From Desulfoluna limicola (GTDB taxonomy: Bacteria > Desulfobacterota > Desulfobacteria > Desulfobacterales > Desulfolunaceae): DNA of 64,000 nt. The translations under genes were made by a program, and so were the position numbers. This document shows positions 45,577 to 54,081 of the stretch, one piece after another. The notes below the pieces were generated by a model. That model did no database searches, was not told the DNA's origin, and saw only the letters and a program-made list of their open reading frames with translations. Numbering within the stretch: position 1 is the stretch's first letter; each line of letters starts with the position of its first letter. The DNA lies in the NCBI RefSeq assembly GCF_021654575.1, contig NZ_AP024488.1, positions 558,001 to 622,000 on the forward strand. Direction: 5' to 3'.

Positions 45577-47118
45577 CTACTCAACTTCCACCACGCTCAA
45601 GTGGTAATACCCCTTAATAGAGAAATTGTGACTGTAAGCGCCACAGAGGTAGTAATTACTCTCAGGAGCTACCATAACAATCTCAGCTGAGCCTGTGCCG
45701 AGCGGATCATCTTGAATCAAGATAGTTCCATCGGAAGGATTATTTACCCACAAGTGGGCGTCACATCCCCCCATGTCGAGAACAGTGATCTTGTACGTCT
45801 TTCCCTCCTCCATGTAAACGGAGAAATAATCTCTATCGAACACTCGCTCGCCATATTCAACTCCCGCCCAAGTATAGAAGGTGCGCTCTTGCACCTCTCC
45901 CTCAGGAAGAAGTCGCTGAAGCCAAGTGTAAGTATCACGCTCCCACTTATCGTGATTAGGAGAATTAGGGAAAAATCCAAACTCGAGATCAGCAGGAAAT
46001 GAGGAGTCACATACCAGCGAAATTGTGTATTCCTGATCAGGCTCACTATTTACCACCTGAACATAGTACACACCATCCACCTTGCACTCCCAATTCCAGA
46101 TTCGAGCACCCACCTCTTCACTGAAATGACTTCCGTCTTGACTGTAGCCAAGGCGAGTATCATCAGCAGCAAAGAGACGAACCTCATGCTCAGGCAGAGC
46201 TTTCAGGTGAGTAATGATATTGTACCACCAACCCTCTTGACCAAAGAACCGAAACCAAGTTGAGTCAGCCACCTGTCCCGGCCTGGTGTAAGTCACACCA
46301 GGGGAGTAAGGAGGTTCACCTTGATCATAAAATCTATACCACAGAGCGGCATCCGTTACTGTACTCCGATGAACAGCGAGCCCAGTTTCCAGGTTGATGG
46401 CATTCTCCTTAGTAGATCCGTCATTGACCATACAACCATTAGGATCAACTTCTGACCCCAGGGGAGTATTGGGGCACTGGTCCTGGTTGTCAAGCACACC
46501 ATCACCGTCGGCATCATCCGGGCTAATATTACCCGGGCATCCATATTCATTTACCACTACACCCAACGGAGTATTAATACAGTTATCCCGTTCGTCCGGA
46601 ACACCATCGCCATCCGTATCCATCTTCGGACATCCAATATCATCAACCTCTATTCCAGCCGAAGTACCAGGACATACGTCCCGCTCATCAGGGACGCCAT
46701 CACCGTCAGCATCAACTACAGAAACCGGGCAACCACTATCATCAACCTGGGTCCCGACTGGAGTTCCCGGACACTGGTCCAGGTAATCAGCTACACCATC
46801 ATCGTCGGTATCAACAGGAGTAATCTGGCAACCACTATCATCAACCTGGGTCCCGACTGGAGTTCCCGGACACTGGTCCAGGTAATCAGCCACACCATCA
46901 TCGTCTGTATCAACAGGAGTAATCTGGCAACCACTGCCATCTACCAGGGCTCCAGCCGGAGTTTCCGGACACTGGTCCAGGTCATCGATAATGCCATCAC
47001 CGTCTGTGTCTACCACCAGATGCTTGGGAGTTTCGCCATCGCCACCTCCGCTGCTGCCACAGGCCACAAGAGAGAAAACTGCCATTACCAACAAACACAT
47101 CATCAAAAGTCTTTTCAT
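45577..47118 (-). CDS. Lipoprotein with thrombospondin type 3 calcium-binding repeats
   Basis: 513 residues. Lipoprotein signal ending SLVAC (C20). Residues about 35-230 contain six TSP3-type repeats (DTDGDGIIDDLDQCPETPAG style), each with the D-x-D-x-D-G calcium motif. Two neighbouring repeats are almost identical. The C-terminal 280 residues look like one or two beta-sandwich domains (pre-peptidase-like). A surface lipoprotein carried by a prophage could change the cell surface in the lysogen, for example to block other phages; this is inference. It has its own terminator. Confidence 0.75.
   Translation of the reverse strand: MKRLLMMCLLVMAVFSLVACGSSGGGDGETPKHLVVDTDGDGIIDDLDQCPETPAGALVDGSGCQITPVDTDDDGVADYLDQCPGTPVGTQVDDSGCQITPVDTDDDGVADYLDQCPGTPVGTQVDDSGCPVSVVDADGDGVPDERDVCPGTSAGIEVDDIGCPKMDTDGDGVPDERDNCINTPLGVVVNEYGCPGNISPDDADGDGVLDNQDQCPNTPLGSEVDPNGCMVNDGSTKENAINLETGLAVHRSTVTDAALWYRFYDQGEPPYSPGVTYTRPGQVADSTWFRFFGQEGWWYNIITHLKALPEHEVRLFAADDTRLGYSQDGSHFSEEVGARIWNWECKVDGVYYVQVVNSEPDQEYTISLVCDSSFPADLEFGFFPNSPNHDKWERDTYTWLQRLLPEGEVQERTFYTWAGVEYGERVFDRDYFSVYMEEGKTYKITVLDMGGCDAHLWVNNPSDGTILIQDDPLGTGSAEIVMVAPESNYYLCGAYSHNFSIKGYYHLSVVEVE
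46729..46938 (-). repeat. 105-bp tandem duplication within the TSP3 region
   Basis: Two units of 105 bases (35 codons, CQITPVDTDDDGVADYLDQC) are nearly identical in DNA, with only three or four differences. This indicates recent duplication and possible length variation. Confidence 0.85.
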
Positions 47119-47324
47119 GATTTCACCTCACTGTTGTCCAAAATAGGGCTTCATAGGCAGTTAAATGATGAGAATTTGAAAAGACGCTCCTTCTAAGGCA
47201 TGGTTAGGTTTGCCAACACGAACCTCACCGAACAAGTAGCACATCGATGGTACCGTAAGCGTCCTTAAAACGTAGACATGTTAAAAGTAGATTTTTTCTG
47301 GCACAATACTACCAGGAGGCTCTA

Positions 47325-47555
47325 ATGAAAAAGTTACGTTTTAGCGAAACTCAGATCATCAAAATCCTCAACGAAGCGGGTGCGGGTATTCAGCTCAAAG
47401 AGATATGCCGCAATTTCATAGAAGTTCGTGAAGCAACTTACTGGTGGATGATCGAATATAACGAGCAGCGTCCTCATGACTCTCTCGGAGATCTGGCACC
47501 TGCAGAATACATGCTAAAGAACAGTCAAAACTCTATTTTAGAACTGTCTACCTAA
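47325..47555 (+). pseudogene. IS3-family transposase remnant with internal deletion
   Basis: The first 30 or so residues (MKKLRFSETQIIKILNEAG) are the N-terminus of an IS3 OrfA. The last 40 (YNEQRPHDSLGDLAPAEYML) are the C-terminus of OrfB. Everything between is missing, yet the reading frame is kept, giving a 76-residue hybrid. Terminal inverted repeats could not be resolved. Confidence 0.8.
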
Positions 47556-47907
47556 TGGGGAAACTTACGGTGAATCGGAGGGGGGGTACTTTGTTAAATT
47601 AACAAGGTTGGAATTCAATGTCTATGGGAAATGCAAAAGGCTGTTGTGTTTTATGTAACATGAAGGTCTTTATTGAGAATAATGCTGAATATCAATGTCG
47701 ATTTTTCAATAAAAAGTCAACACTTGATAATAGTGGTTTTCATAAACAACAGAGAGGAGTTGATGCTTGTGAAGCATCTAATGCTGTCCCGCAATCGGCT
47801 TGATGTGAGGGCGGTTGAGTCGATTTTTTGAATATGAAGTGACTGTACCCAAGCCACATTGTAGCGCGTTAATATACACTGTCAGTGTGGCTGTACTTAT
47901 TATACCA

Positions 47908-47925
47908 ATGTCTACGCGTAGACAT
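47908..47925. promoter_or_regulatory. Candidate ParB site 3 (core TGTCTACGCGTAGACA)
   Basis: An 18-bp perfect palindrome ATGTCTACGCGTAGACAT three bases after the stop of the small HTH gene. Confidence 0.7.
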
Positions 47926-47928
47926 CAC

Positions 47929-48123
47929 CTAAACCGCCACCCCATACTCCTCCTTCCGCCTCTCAATAAACTCCTCAACACTCCGCTCAAGAACCCGCAA
48001 TCCCCTCCGGTTCCCCGTATAATACCCCTTGATCTCACCCGCCTCCAATAACCTGTACGCATGAGCCCGTGAACAAGAGATCATCTCTGCCGCTTCCATT
48101 ACATTCACCGTTCGTTCAATCAT
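47929..48123 (-). CDS. Small excisionase-type helix-turn-helix protein
   Basis: 64 residues. VNVMEAAEMISCSRAHAYRLLEAGEIKGYYTGNRRG is a MerR-type winged helix, as in AlpA/excisionase proteins (HTH_17). It begins six bases after the terminase stop, so it is in the late operon rather than next to the integrase. Its target is unknown; a regulator of packaging or late genes, or an excisionase, are options. Confidence 0.7.
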   Translation of the reverse strand: MIERTVNVMEAAEMISCSRAHAYRLLEAGEIKGYYTGNRRGLRVLERSVEEFIERRKEEYGVAV

Positions 48124-48129
48124 CGCTTG

Positions 48130-50055
48130 TTACCTCTTATTGTACCAGCTGGGCCGGTTTCGATTTCCTGTGAGTTTTTGTCGTACGTCCTGAGGTTCGG
48201 CCTTCGGGGCCGCCTTGGGCCTGGGGGCTTCCTTCTTCTTTTCTTCGACCTTTGCCAGGTACCGGATGCTCGGCGTCCAGGAGGAGTCGGCGCAGGCGGC
48301 GGCATATATCTCGCAGTCGAAGAGGTGGTTGTCCCGGCCTCCGATCTGCTTCCAGGTGATCTTTTTGGTTTTCTTATCCCGGCGCTTCTCTTCGGCCAGG
48401 AACTGCTTGGCATATTTCAGATCGGTCTCCGAGTGGAGGTAGAACCGCTGCTGGTCGGCGGGTTTTTCCGTGTCCGGGTTCGCTTCTTTTCGGGTGAGGC
48501 GATAATGGAGCAGATCCTTTAATTGATGGGTGTCGAGGAGTCGCAGTTCCAGGCCACCTAGAATGGGTTTGTTACTTCGGGGGAGCTTGTCCATGATCTT
48601 CACCTGGACCTTCTGGAACTGGCTTTTCGAGGCGCCCTTGATGCCGAACACCACGCCCCGGCTGTTGTCCCTCAACCACTCATAGGCCTCTTCTGTTCGG
48701 GTCCAGTCGTCATCGGCGTTGACGCCGCCGCCGGTATCGAGGGCCGCCCGGAAAATCCCTTTGGTCTCCGTGGAGTCCTGGACCGGGTAGCGAGTGTCAA
48801 AGACCAGCTTCTCCACATCGTCCCAGGTGGAGAGCGTGCCGTATTGAATGAGCCAGCTTGTGAGATCCTTGTCCCATGCCCTGACTAAGAAATAAAAATT
48901 GCTCTTCTGCATGTCGATGCCGCAGGTGAGGGCCACGGCCTCCTTGGGAACGACCCCTGGGGGAAGGTCGGTCTTGTGTTCCAGGAGCTTGGTCTCATCG
49001 GTGGTTGCGATGACAGGCTTGTAGGGCACGGCCTTGTGCTGGGTGTCAAAGGCCATCATCTTTGCCGGGTCCTGGAGGCCTTTGAGGAAGGCTGCCGCCA
49101 CATCGGAGAGGCTTATAAACGGAGAGTACCAGGAGGGGAGGTGGTACCCAACGGCCACAGGCCTTTGAATCTCTTTCTCCGGAACCCATCGGCCCATTTT
49201 AACGGCCCGGTTCCGGTCGATATCGTCCCAATCCATGCCGCACTTCGTGCAGGTGTACCGGGCAGACTTCCGGCTGACCACGGCCTTCGGGTCTGCCTGG
49301 GAGCCTTTGGGCCAGTGGATGGAAGGGAATTCCATCTTCTGGAAGGTGTCGCAGATGGGGCAGGGCACCTCGTAGTGGTGCATGAGTTCCACGTCTTCTT
49401 TCATAAGCCGGGAAAAGGCGTCCCCGTCTTCTGCCGGGGTGGAGAAATAGAGGATCTTCTTGGTGAAGGGGTAGGCGTTGGTCCTCACCTCGCCCAGGGA
49501 GATGGGGTCCGCTTCCTTCCCGGCGAACTCCGGGTACTTTCCGGGCTCGTCAAAGAAGAGGTACCGGACGGACTCCGATGCCATCACCGCAGGGGAGGTG
49601 GCCCAGGCCATCATGATGTCCATGCCGTTGGTGAAGTTGATGGAGAGCGTTGAGACATCATCGGCCTTCTGGCTCAGCAGCTCCGCGATTCTGGGGGTGG
49701 ACTTCAGGGCCGGGAGGATCTGCCGACGGCTGATCCGCTTCACCGCCTTTTCATCGGGCATCACGTACATGGCAGGCCCCGGATCCTGATCCGCCACATA
49801 CTGCATGCAGTTGATGGCCACCTGGGTTTTGCCCGTCTGGGGAGCAAAGCATAAAAAAATCTTCTGAACCCAGGGGTGGTTCCATGCGTCCATTGGCTCC
49901 ACCAGGTAGGGGGTGAGGTCGTTGGTCCACTGCCCCTGGGCCGGGCCCTTGGAGACCCGCCGGTGCCGCTCTGCCCATTGGGAGACGGTGACCTTCTCCT
50001 TGGCCTTGAAGATCCGGCGCTCCGCCTCGCTGAATTGAATAACCTCTGCCATCAT
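48130..50055 (-). CDS. Terminase large subunit (GpA family)
   Basis: 641 residues, lambda gpA family. The ATPase part has the Walker-A-like APQTGKTQ (about residue 70-77) and Walker B near FFDEPGKYP. A zinc-ribbon-like region (CPICDTF, CTKCGMDW) follows, then the nuclease domain with CGIDMQKSNFYFLV. It cuts concatemeric DNA at cos and pumps it into the prohead. It overlaps the small subunit gene by four bases. Confidence 0.93.
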   Translation of the reverse strand: MMAEVIQFSEAERRIFKAKEKVTVSQWAERHRRVSKGPAQGQWTNDLTPYLVEPMDAWNHPWVQKIFLCFAPQTGKTQVAINCMQYVADQDPGPAMYVMPDEKAVKRISRRQILPALKSTPRIAELLSQKADDVSTLSINFTNGMDIMMAWATSPAVMASESVRYLFFDEPGKYPEFAGKEADPISLGEVRTNAYPFTKKILYFSTPAEDGDAFSRLMKEDVELMHHYEVPCPICDTFQKMEFPSIHWPKGSQADPKAVVSRKSARYTCTKCGMDWDDIDRNRAVKMGRWVPEKEIQRPVAVGYHLPSWYSPFISLSDVAAAFLKGLQDPAKMMAFDTQHKAVPYKPVIATTDETKLLEHKTDLPPGVVPKEAVALTCGIDMQKSNFYFLVRAWDKDLTSWLIQYGTLSTWDDVEKLVFDTRYPVQDSTETKGIFRAALDTGGGVNADDDWTRTEEAYEWLRDNSRGVVFGIKGASKSQFQKVQVKIMDKLPRSNKPILGGLELRLLDTHQLKDLLHYRLTRKEANPDTEKPADQQRFYLHSETDLKYAKQFLAEEKRRDKKTKKITWKQIGGRDNHLFDCEIYAAACADSSWTPSIRYLAKVEEKKKEAPRPKAAPKAEPQDVRQKLTGNRNRPSWYNKR

Positions 50056-50600
50056 TCTGCGCTCGCTCCTTCGAAGTCAACTTTAAGAACCGGCCATTTC
50101 TTGGGCTCCGCATACCGCCCAAGGAAAAGCTCCATCCGCTCCAGGCAATAGTCGATGAGGTCCGCATTTTTGACCGTGTCCCCATCCACCCGCTTGATCA
50201 TCTCGCCTGCGTTGGATCTGAAGAAGGTCTCCAGGTCGTTCCTGAAAATCGCCGCCCTTGCCGCCAGATCCCCGTTGAAGAGATCCCGGTCGATGTACTG
50301 GCCGGTCTCGATCAGGGTTTTCATCTCCCAGTGCTTTGCCTGGGCCTTTGCCTTTCTGGTCTCTGCTTCCATCTTCTCGCGTTGGAGCTGCTCCGCATCT
50401 TCCGATGGCCGTGAACCATCCAATGCCTTCAGGTGCATGGACGCATAGCGGTCCACGTCCTTCACGAGAAACGTCCCGTCTTTCTGCATCGGGATCCGGC
50501 CCTCGTCCCGGTGCTTGTACACCGTGGACTGGCTGGCCTTGTAGCCGGCATCCTTCAGGTAGGCGGTGATGGCCTTTGCGTTTGGAAGTGTGTCTGACAT
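50052..50600 (-). CDS. Terminase small subunit (Nu1-like)
   Basis: 182 residues. N-terminal winged helix (AITAYLKDAGYKASQSTVYKHRDEG), then a coiled stretch (EDAEQLQREKMEAETRKAKAQAKHWE), and a C-terminal oligomerisation part. It binds the cos site and loads the large subunit. Gene order Nu1-A is lambda-like. Confidence 0.88.
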   Translation of the reverse strand: MSDTLPNAKAITAYLKDAGYKASQSTVYKHRDEGRIPMQKDGTFLVKDVDRYASMHLKALDGSRPSEDAEQLQREKMEAETRKAKAQAKHWEMKTLIETGQYIDRDLFNGDLAARAAIFRNDLETFFRSNAGEMIKRVDGDTVKNADLIDYCLERMELFLGRYAEPKKWPVLKVDFEGASAE

Positions 50601-50607
50601 AAAGCTC

Positions 50608-51030
50608 TTATTTCATCCCTTCGATTTTCTTGCGCCAGTTCCTCACCGTGGCCGGATCACACCCGATCCGCTTTGCCGTGTCCGTTGTCCCCATCTCCTG
50701 GCCAAAAGAAAGAAACAGGAAGTAGAGCGCCCGGAACTCCATGTGGCTTCCGGAGAGAAAGGTCCCCGTGAGGCTGGTGAACTTTTTCCCGCAGGCCGGG
50801 CAGGACAATCTTTTTCCGCTCCAGAACCGGGTGAGTCGTTGTTCGTCCTGGATGGAAGATCCGCATCCGGGACAGAAGGCTCCGTCTTTGTGGATCCGGT
50901 TCAAGATCCATCCCCGGCAGACGTCCAGGTCCAGGAACTCCGGGTCGAAGGCATGGGCTGCCTCGGCGGGAGTGAAGGCCTCCATGCCTGCTGCTGTGTT
51001 CCTCTGGTCTGTATTTTCTCGATGTTCCAT
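50608..51030 (-). CDS. Zinc-ribbon/HTH DNA-binding protein
   Basis: 140 residues. Two CxxC pairs (FCPGCGSSI and LSCPACGKKF, about 62-95) form a zinc ribbon like that of IS1/transposase-associated proteins. The C-terminus is an HTH (TDTAKRIGCDPATVRNWRKKIEG). It lies between the iteron array and the terminase, eight bases from Nu1. It could bind the origin or regulate late transcription; neither is shown. I do not recognise a named phage family. Confidence 0.6.
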   Translation of the reverse strand: MEHRENTDQRNTAAGMEAFTPAEAAHAFDPEFLDLDVCRGWILNRIHKDGAFCPGCGSSIQDEQRLTRFWSGKRLSCPACGKKFTSLTGTFLSGSHMEFRALYFLFLSFGQEMGTTDTAKRIGCDPATVRNWRKKIEGMK

Positions 51031-51456
51031 TGTTCCAGCCCGTTTTAAAATTTAAGTGCGAAGAACTTTCGCGGTCAATTGTACCCGCATAAGCCAAATG
51101 TCCCAGAAGGACCCAAACCGTTTGGGCCGCTTCGGCCCCTTCATTCGTTGGTCAGCCCGGTCAACCCCGGTCAGGCAGGGTGGTCAGGGGTTAAGTTACT
51201 GATTTCTTTTATCTGGTCAGGGAGGTCAGCCCTTTTTTTTAGAAAACAAAAAGTTTGTTAAGGAGGTCCTTAACGCATGCACACGCAATAGGTTGCGGTT
51301 AGGGCTGACCGGGCTGACCACTCCACCTATCATCCCGACTTAATTGCTTAAATCTGGTCAGGGGTCTTTCGTTTAGGGCTGACCACCCCCTGACCAACCC
51401 CTGACCATTTTTTCGGGAAATCGTTGCCCCGTTCGGCCTTAAGGGGGAGGGGGACA
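51031..51456. other. Intergenic region forming a candidate replication origin
   Basis: No gene. It contains twelve GGTCA(G/A) hexamers on both strands (see the repeat entry) and an A+T-rich block near 51230-51260. Confidence 0.6.
51150..51406. repeat. Iteron array, 12 copies of GGTCAG/CTGACC
   Basis: Plus-strand copies begin at 51150, 51159 (GGTCAA), 51169, 51182, 51215, 51224 and 51356. Minus-strand copies (CTGACC) begin at 51305, 51314, 51379, 51390 and 51401. Many neighbours are 9-13 bases apart, one helical turn. The left block is mainly direct and the right block mainly inverted, around an A+T-rich centre. It lies next to the primase-helicase gene, as in P4-like origins. Confidence 0.7.
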
Positions 51457-53865
51457 TCACGCCACCACCTTCAGGGAGATGTTCTTGACGCACTGCACCC
51501 TTTTCTGCCCGTCACGGGCTCGATACTGGGCCAGGCAATCAATGGCCAGGTAAAGCTCCCGGAAGAAGTTGTCGTAGCTCATGGGGGCGAAATTGCGGCC
51601 CCTGGCCCACTCGTTGTAGTCACGGAACAGGGCATCCTTGGTGGTGTACCCGACAGTCTCTCCCACTTCGCACCGATCCTCCGCATAGCTCAAGATCGGG
51701 TTGTTGCTGAACTTGTACTCCATGAGCAGGTCGTCGGTTTCCTTGCACCGGGTGAAGCCCCCTTGAGCCCTCAGCCTTCGCAGGCCCTCAAGAGCCCAGA
51801 CAAAGATGTAAGAGAGTTCGCCCATCAGATCCTTTTCAAGGTTTGTGTCGGCATCATCCCCCAGGAATTGCCGTTTGAACTGGATGGGCAGAACGCGCCT
51901 GAAGAAGCCGTCCGAGTTGTCCAGGACGCGGGGCTTCTTGTTGGCCGCGAAGATGAGCTTGCAATAGGGCGTAAAGTCAAAGGCGTCCTGATGCTTGAAG
52001 GCAGCGGTGATTGGGTCACCGGTGACGATGGCCTTGAAAAAGGGGCTGTCCAGGGCCTTGGCGCCCACCTCCGTGCTGATGTTCAACAGCTTGTTGTAGA
52101 GGCTGGAGCGCAGGAACTGGTCTTCCAGGTCCGCAAAGCCGATGGAGGAGCAGTTCTGGATCCCCACCATGTGCCTTAAGATCTTGATCACCGTGGACTT
52201 GCCGTCCGCACCCGGCCCAAAGAGAAAAAGGGCTTTGGCGTAGCGGGTGTCCCGCGTCAGGCAATAGCCGAAGAACTCCTGGAGCTGGGCGATGACCTCC
52301 GGGGTCTGGATGGTCTCATCCAGAAAGCGGAACCACCGCTCCGGCCACATCTCCGGATCGATGTTGTAATCGATGGGAAGGCAACAGGTGCTGTAGTAGC
52401 TGACGTGATGGGGCCGTGTGTTCAGCGTCTCCAGGTTGAGCATGCAGGTTTCAAGGCACACCCAGTCCTCCTGGTCATTCACCGCTCGTCCGTGGGGGAT
52501 GGTGCTGAGCATCCGTGCCTGAAGGGACGCGTCACTCACCCGGTTTGCCTTGGACTCCTCGCCAAGGAGCTTGATACAGCGCTTCTTGACGTGGTCCTCC
52601 TTGAAGACAACCCAGTGGGTGGCATCCCACTTGTACAGAAGGCCCGTCTCCGGATCGTTCAAGAGCGAGAGATCCTGGAGGATCCGTTCGGCCAGGAGGC
52701 GAGGCTTAAAGGAGAGCCGGTCCCCGACGCCATAGGAGAAGAACTCCCGCGCACAGGAGATCTCGCCGGGGTCCTTCATCACATAGGGCTCGGCGTGGTC
52801 GATGAGGTTCTGCAGGTCGTCGGGCGTCTGGCCGTGCTTGGCGAAGAAGTCTGTGAGATCCTCTCCGTGCTTCTCCGGCCACTCCCCGTCATCACGGCGC
52901 CCCATAAAACCGGGCCAGTTGATGAGCTTTAAGGTTCGGCTCACGGTGTAGAGGTTCTGGCAGGAGACCTCGCCGTAGGTCATCCCCGGCTGATCGCAAT
53001 CCCGCGCCACAATGATGTCCCGATCCATGAGCTGGTTCAGGTGACTCTGAGCCCACTTCTTTGGCTTGGTGGTGTTGGCAATGGGATTGAAGCCCATGGA
53101 GAGAGCGCACACCACATCGGTGATACCCTCCACATAGAGGACCGGCCCTTCGGAAAGGGGGGCGGGGGGAAACAGCCGGGTAGACCCAAAGCCCTTGGCC
53201 CAGGAGACCATCTTAAATTCGGATGCTCCGGGCTTGTAGAGGATGATGTTGACCAGCTCGCCGTCTTCATGAATAGGAAAGGCAATCTTCCGCCAGTCCG
53301 GGTTCTTGATGAACACCAGCTCACCCGTCTTGCTATCTTGTCTGTGGGTCTGCATCCGAAGGCCAAGGGTCTCGATGGCTTCCCTGGTCCAACTGCGGGT
53401 TTCAGCCAGGCGCTCCACCCAGGAGTCGGGCAGGGGAGGGAACTTGCTCCAGGCTTCCCGCATCAGGGTGTAATCAAGGCCTGCTTCAGGCTTCGCTTGG
53501 GGCGTGGGGGTGGTTTGTTTGGTGCGGGGCTGGTGAGAAGCCCCGGCAGGAGCCTGGCCGTCTGATTCAATGCCGTACTCGTTGAGAAAGGATTTGAATC
53601 CCTCTTTGGCATCCAGGCCCCGGCAGTGGCAGTAAAGCGTCACCAGGTCGCCGGTGGCCTGGCAGCCCAGGCAGTTGAAAACGTCCTTGGCCACGTTGTA
53701 ACTGAAGGAGGCGTTTTGCTCATTATGGAAGGGGCAGAGTCCCCGAAGTTCCGCGTCAGATGATAACTTTGTGTCAACCTGAAATAACGATTTTGCAATG
53801 TCGGCTCGATGGGCCTCGGGCAGCTTATCCAGTGCAATTCCCATTTGATTAAACCTTTCTAACAA
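51457..53865 (-). CDS. P4-type phage primase-helicase
   Basis: 802 residues. CHC2-type zinc finger with C44, H47, C65 and C68 (CPFHNEQNASF, FNCLGC), followed by a TOPRIM-like primase region (GPVLYVEGITDVVCALS, DIIVARDCDQPG). The C-terminal half is a superfamily 3 helicase with Walker A near residue 550 (FGPGADGKST). P4 alpha-type proteins also bind the origin; the iteron array lies right after this gene. The second ATG (residue 8) could be the true start. It is in the early minus-strand operon after CII and Cro. Confidence 0.92.
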   Translation of the reverse strand: MLERFNQMGIALDKLPEAHRADIAKSLFQVDTKLSSDAELRGLCPFHNEQNASFSYNVAKDVFNCLGCQATGDLVTLYCHCRGLDAKEGFKSFLNEYGIESDGQAPAGASHQPRTKQTTPTPQAKPEAGLDYTLMREAWSKFPPLPDSWVERLAETRSWTREAIETLGLRMQTHRQDSKTGELVFIKNPDWRKIAFPIHEDGELVNIILYKPGASEFKMVSWAKGFGSTRLFPPAPLSEGPVLYVEGITDVVCALSMGFNPIANTTKPKKWAQSHLNQLMDRDIIVARDCDQPGMTYGEVSCQNLYTVSRTLKLINWPGFMGRRDDGEWPEKHGEDLTDFFAKHGQTPDDLQNLIDHAEPYVMKDPGEISCAREFFSYGVGDRLSFKPRLLAERILQDLSLLNDPETGLLYKWDATHWVVFKEDHVKKRCIKLLGEESKANRVSDASLQARMLSTIPHGRAVNDQEDWVCLETCMLNLETLNTRPHHVSYYSTCCLPIDYNIDPEMWPERWFRFLDETIQTPEVIAQLQEFFGYCLTRDTRYAKALFLFGPGADGKSTVIKILRHMVGIQNCSSIGFADLEDQFLRSSLYNKLLNISTEVGAKALDSPFFKAIVTGDPITAAFKHQDAFDFTPYCKLIFAANKKPRVLDNSDGFFRRVLPIQFKRQFLGDDADTNLEKDLMGELSYIFVWALEGLRRLRAQGGFTRCKETDDLLMEYKFSNNPILSYAEDRCEVGETVGYTTKDALFRDYNEWARGRNFAPMSYDNFFRELYLAIDCLAQYRARDGQKRVQCVKNISLKVVA

Positions 53866-53932
53866 CTCAACTTTACTCTTGTGTAGAGCAGTATCGTGTG
53901 TTAAATATTTCTTACATTTCGTTCAATTTAGA

Positions 53933-53966
53933 GGGCCTCGTCAGTTGCAGCTGACGGGGCCTTTTT
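53933..53966 (+). terminator. Plus-strand terminator-like hairpin with no plus-strand gene
   Basis: A GGCC-CGTCAG / CTGACG-GGCC stem is followed by five T residues on the plus strand. All nearby genes are on the minus strand, so it either ends an unseen small RNA or is a remnant. Confidence 0.55.
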
Positions 53967-54081
53967 CGTTTGCCGCTCAGATCTACTCAATTTACCGTTC
54001 CTTATTGACCCTCCCAAGAATCAAGGCCTCCAATTCGTCCAGCTCCCGGCGGCACTCTTTAAAGCTTGCCAGCAGCTCAAG

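Larger units (their letters stand above)
47119..47928. other. Intergenic region with IS3 remnant and ParB-like site
   Basis: An 810-base gap holding an IS3-family remnant (47325-47555) and a 16-bp palindrome at 47908-47925. A short frame at 47618-47803 has no family resemblance and is not called as a gene. Confidence 0.45.

Noticed and set aside
47618..47803. Cys-containing small frame of 61 codons
   Set aside because: Weak ribosome site and no similarity; next to an IS remnant, so probably not a gene.
51150..51406. Iteron array considered as a CRISPR array
   Set aside because: Units are only 6 bases, on both strands, with short irregular spacing; there are no cas genes.
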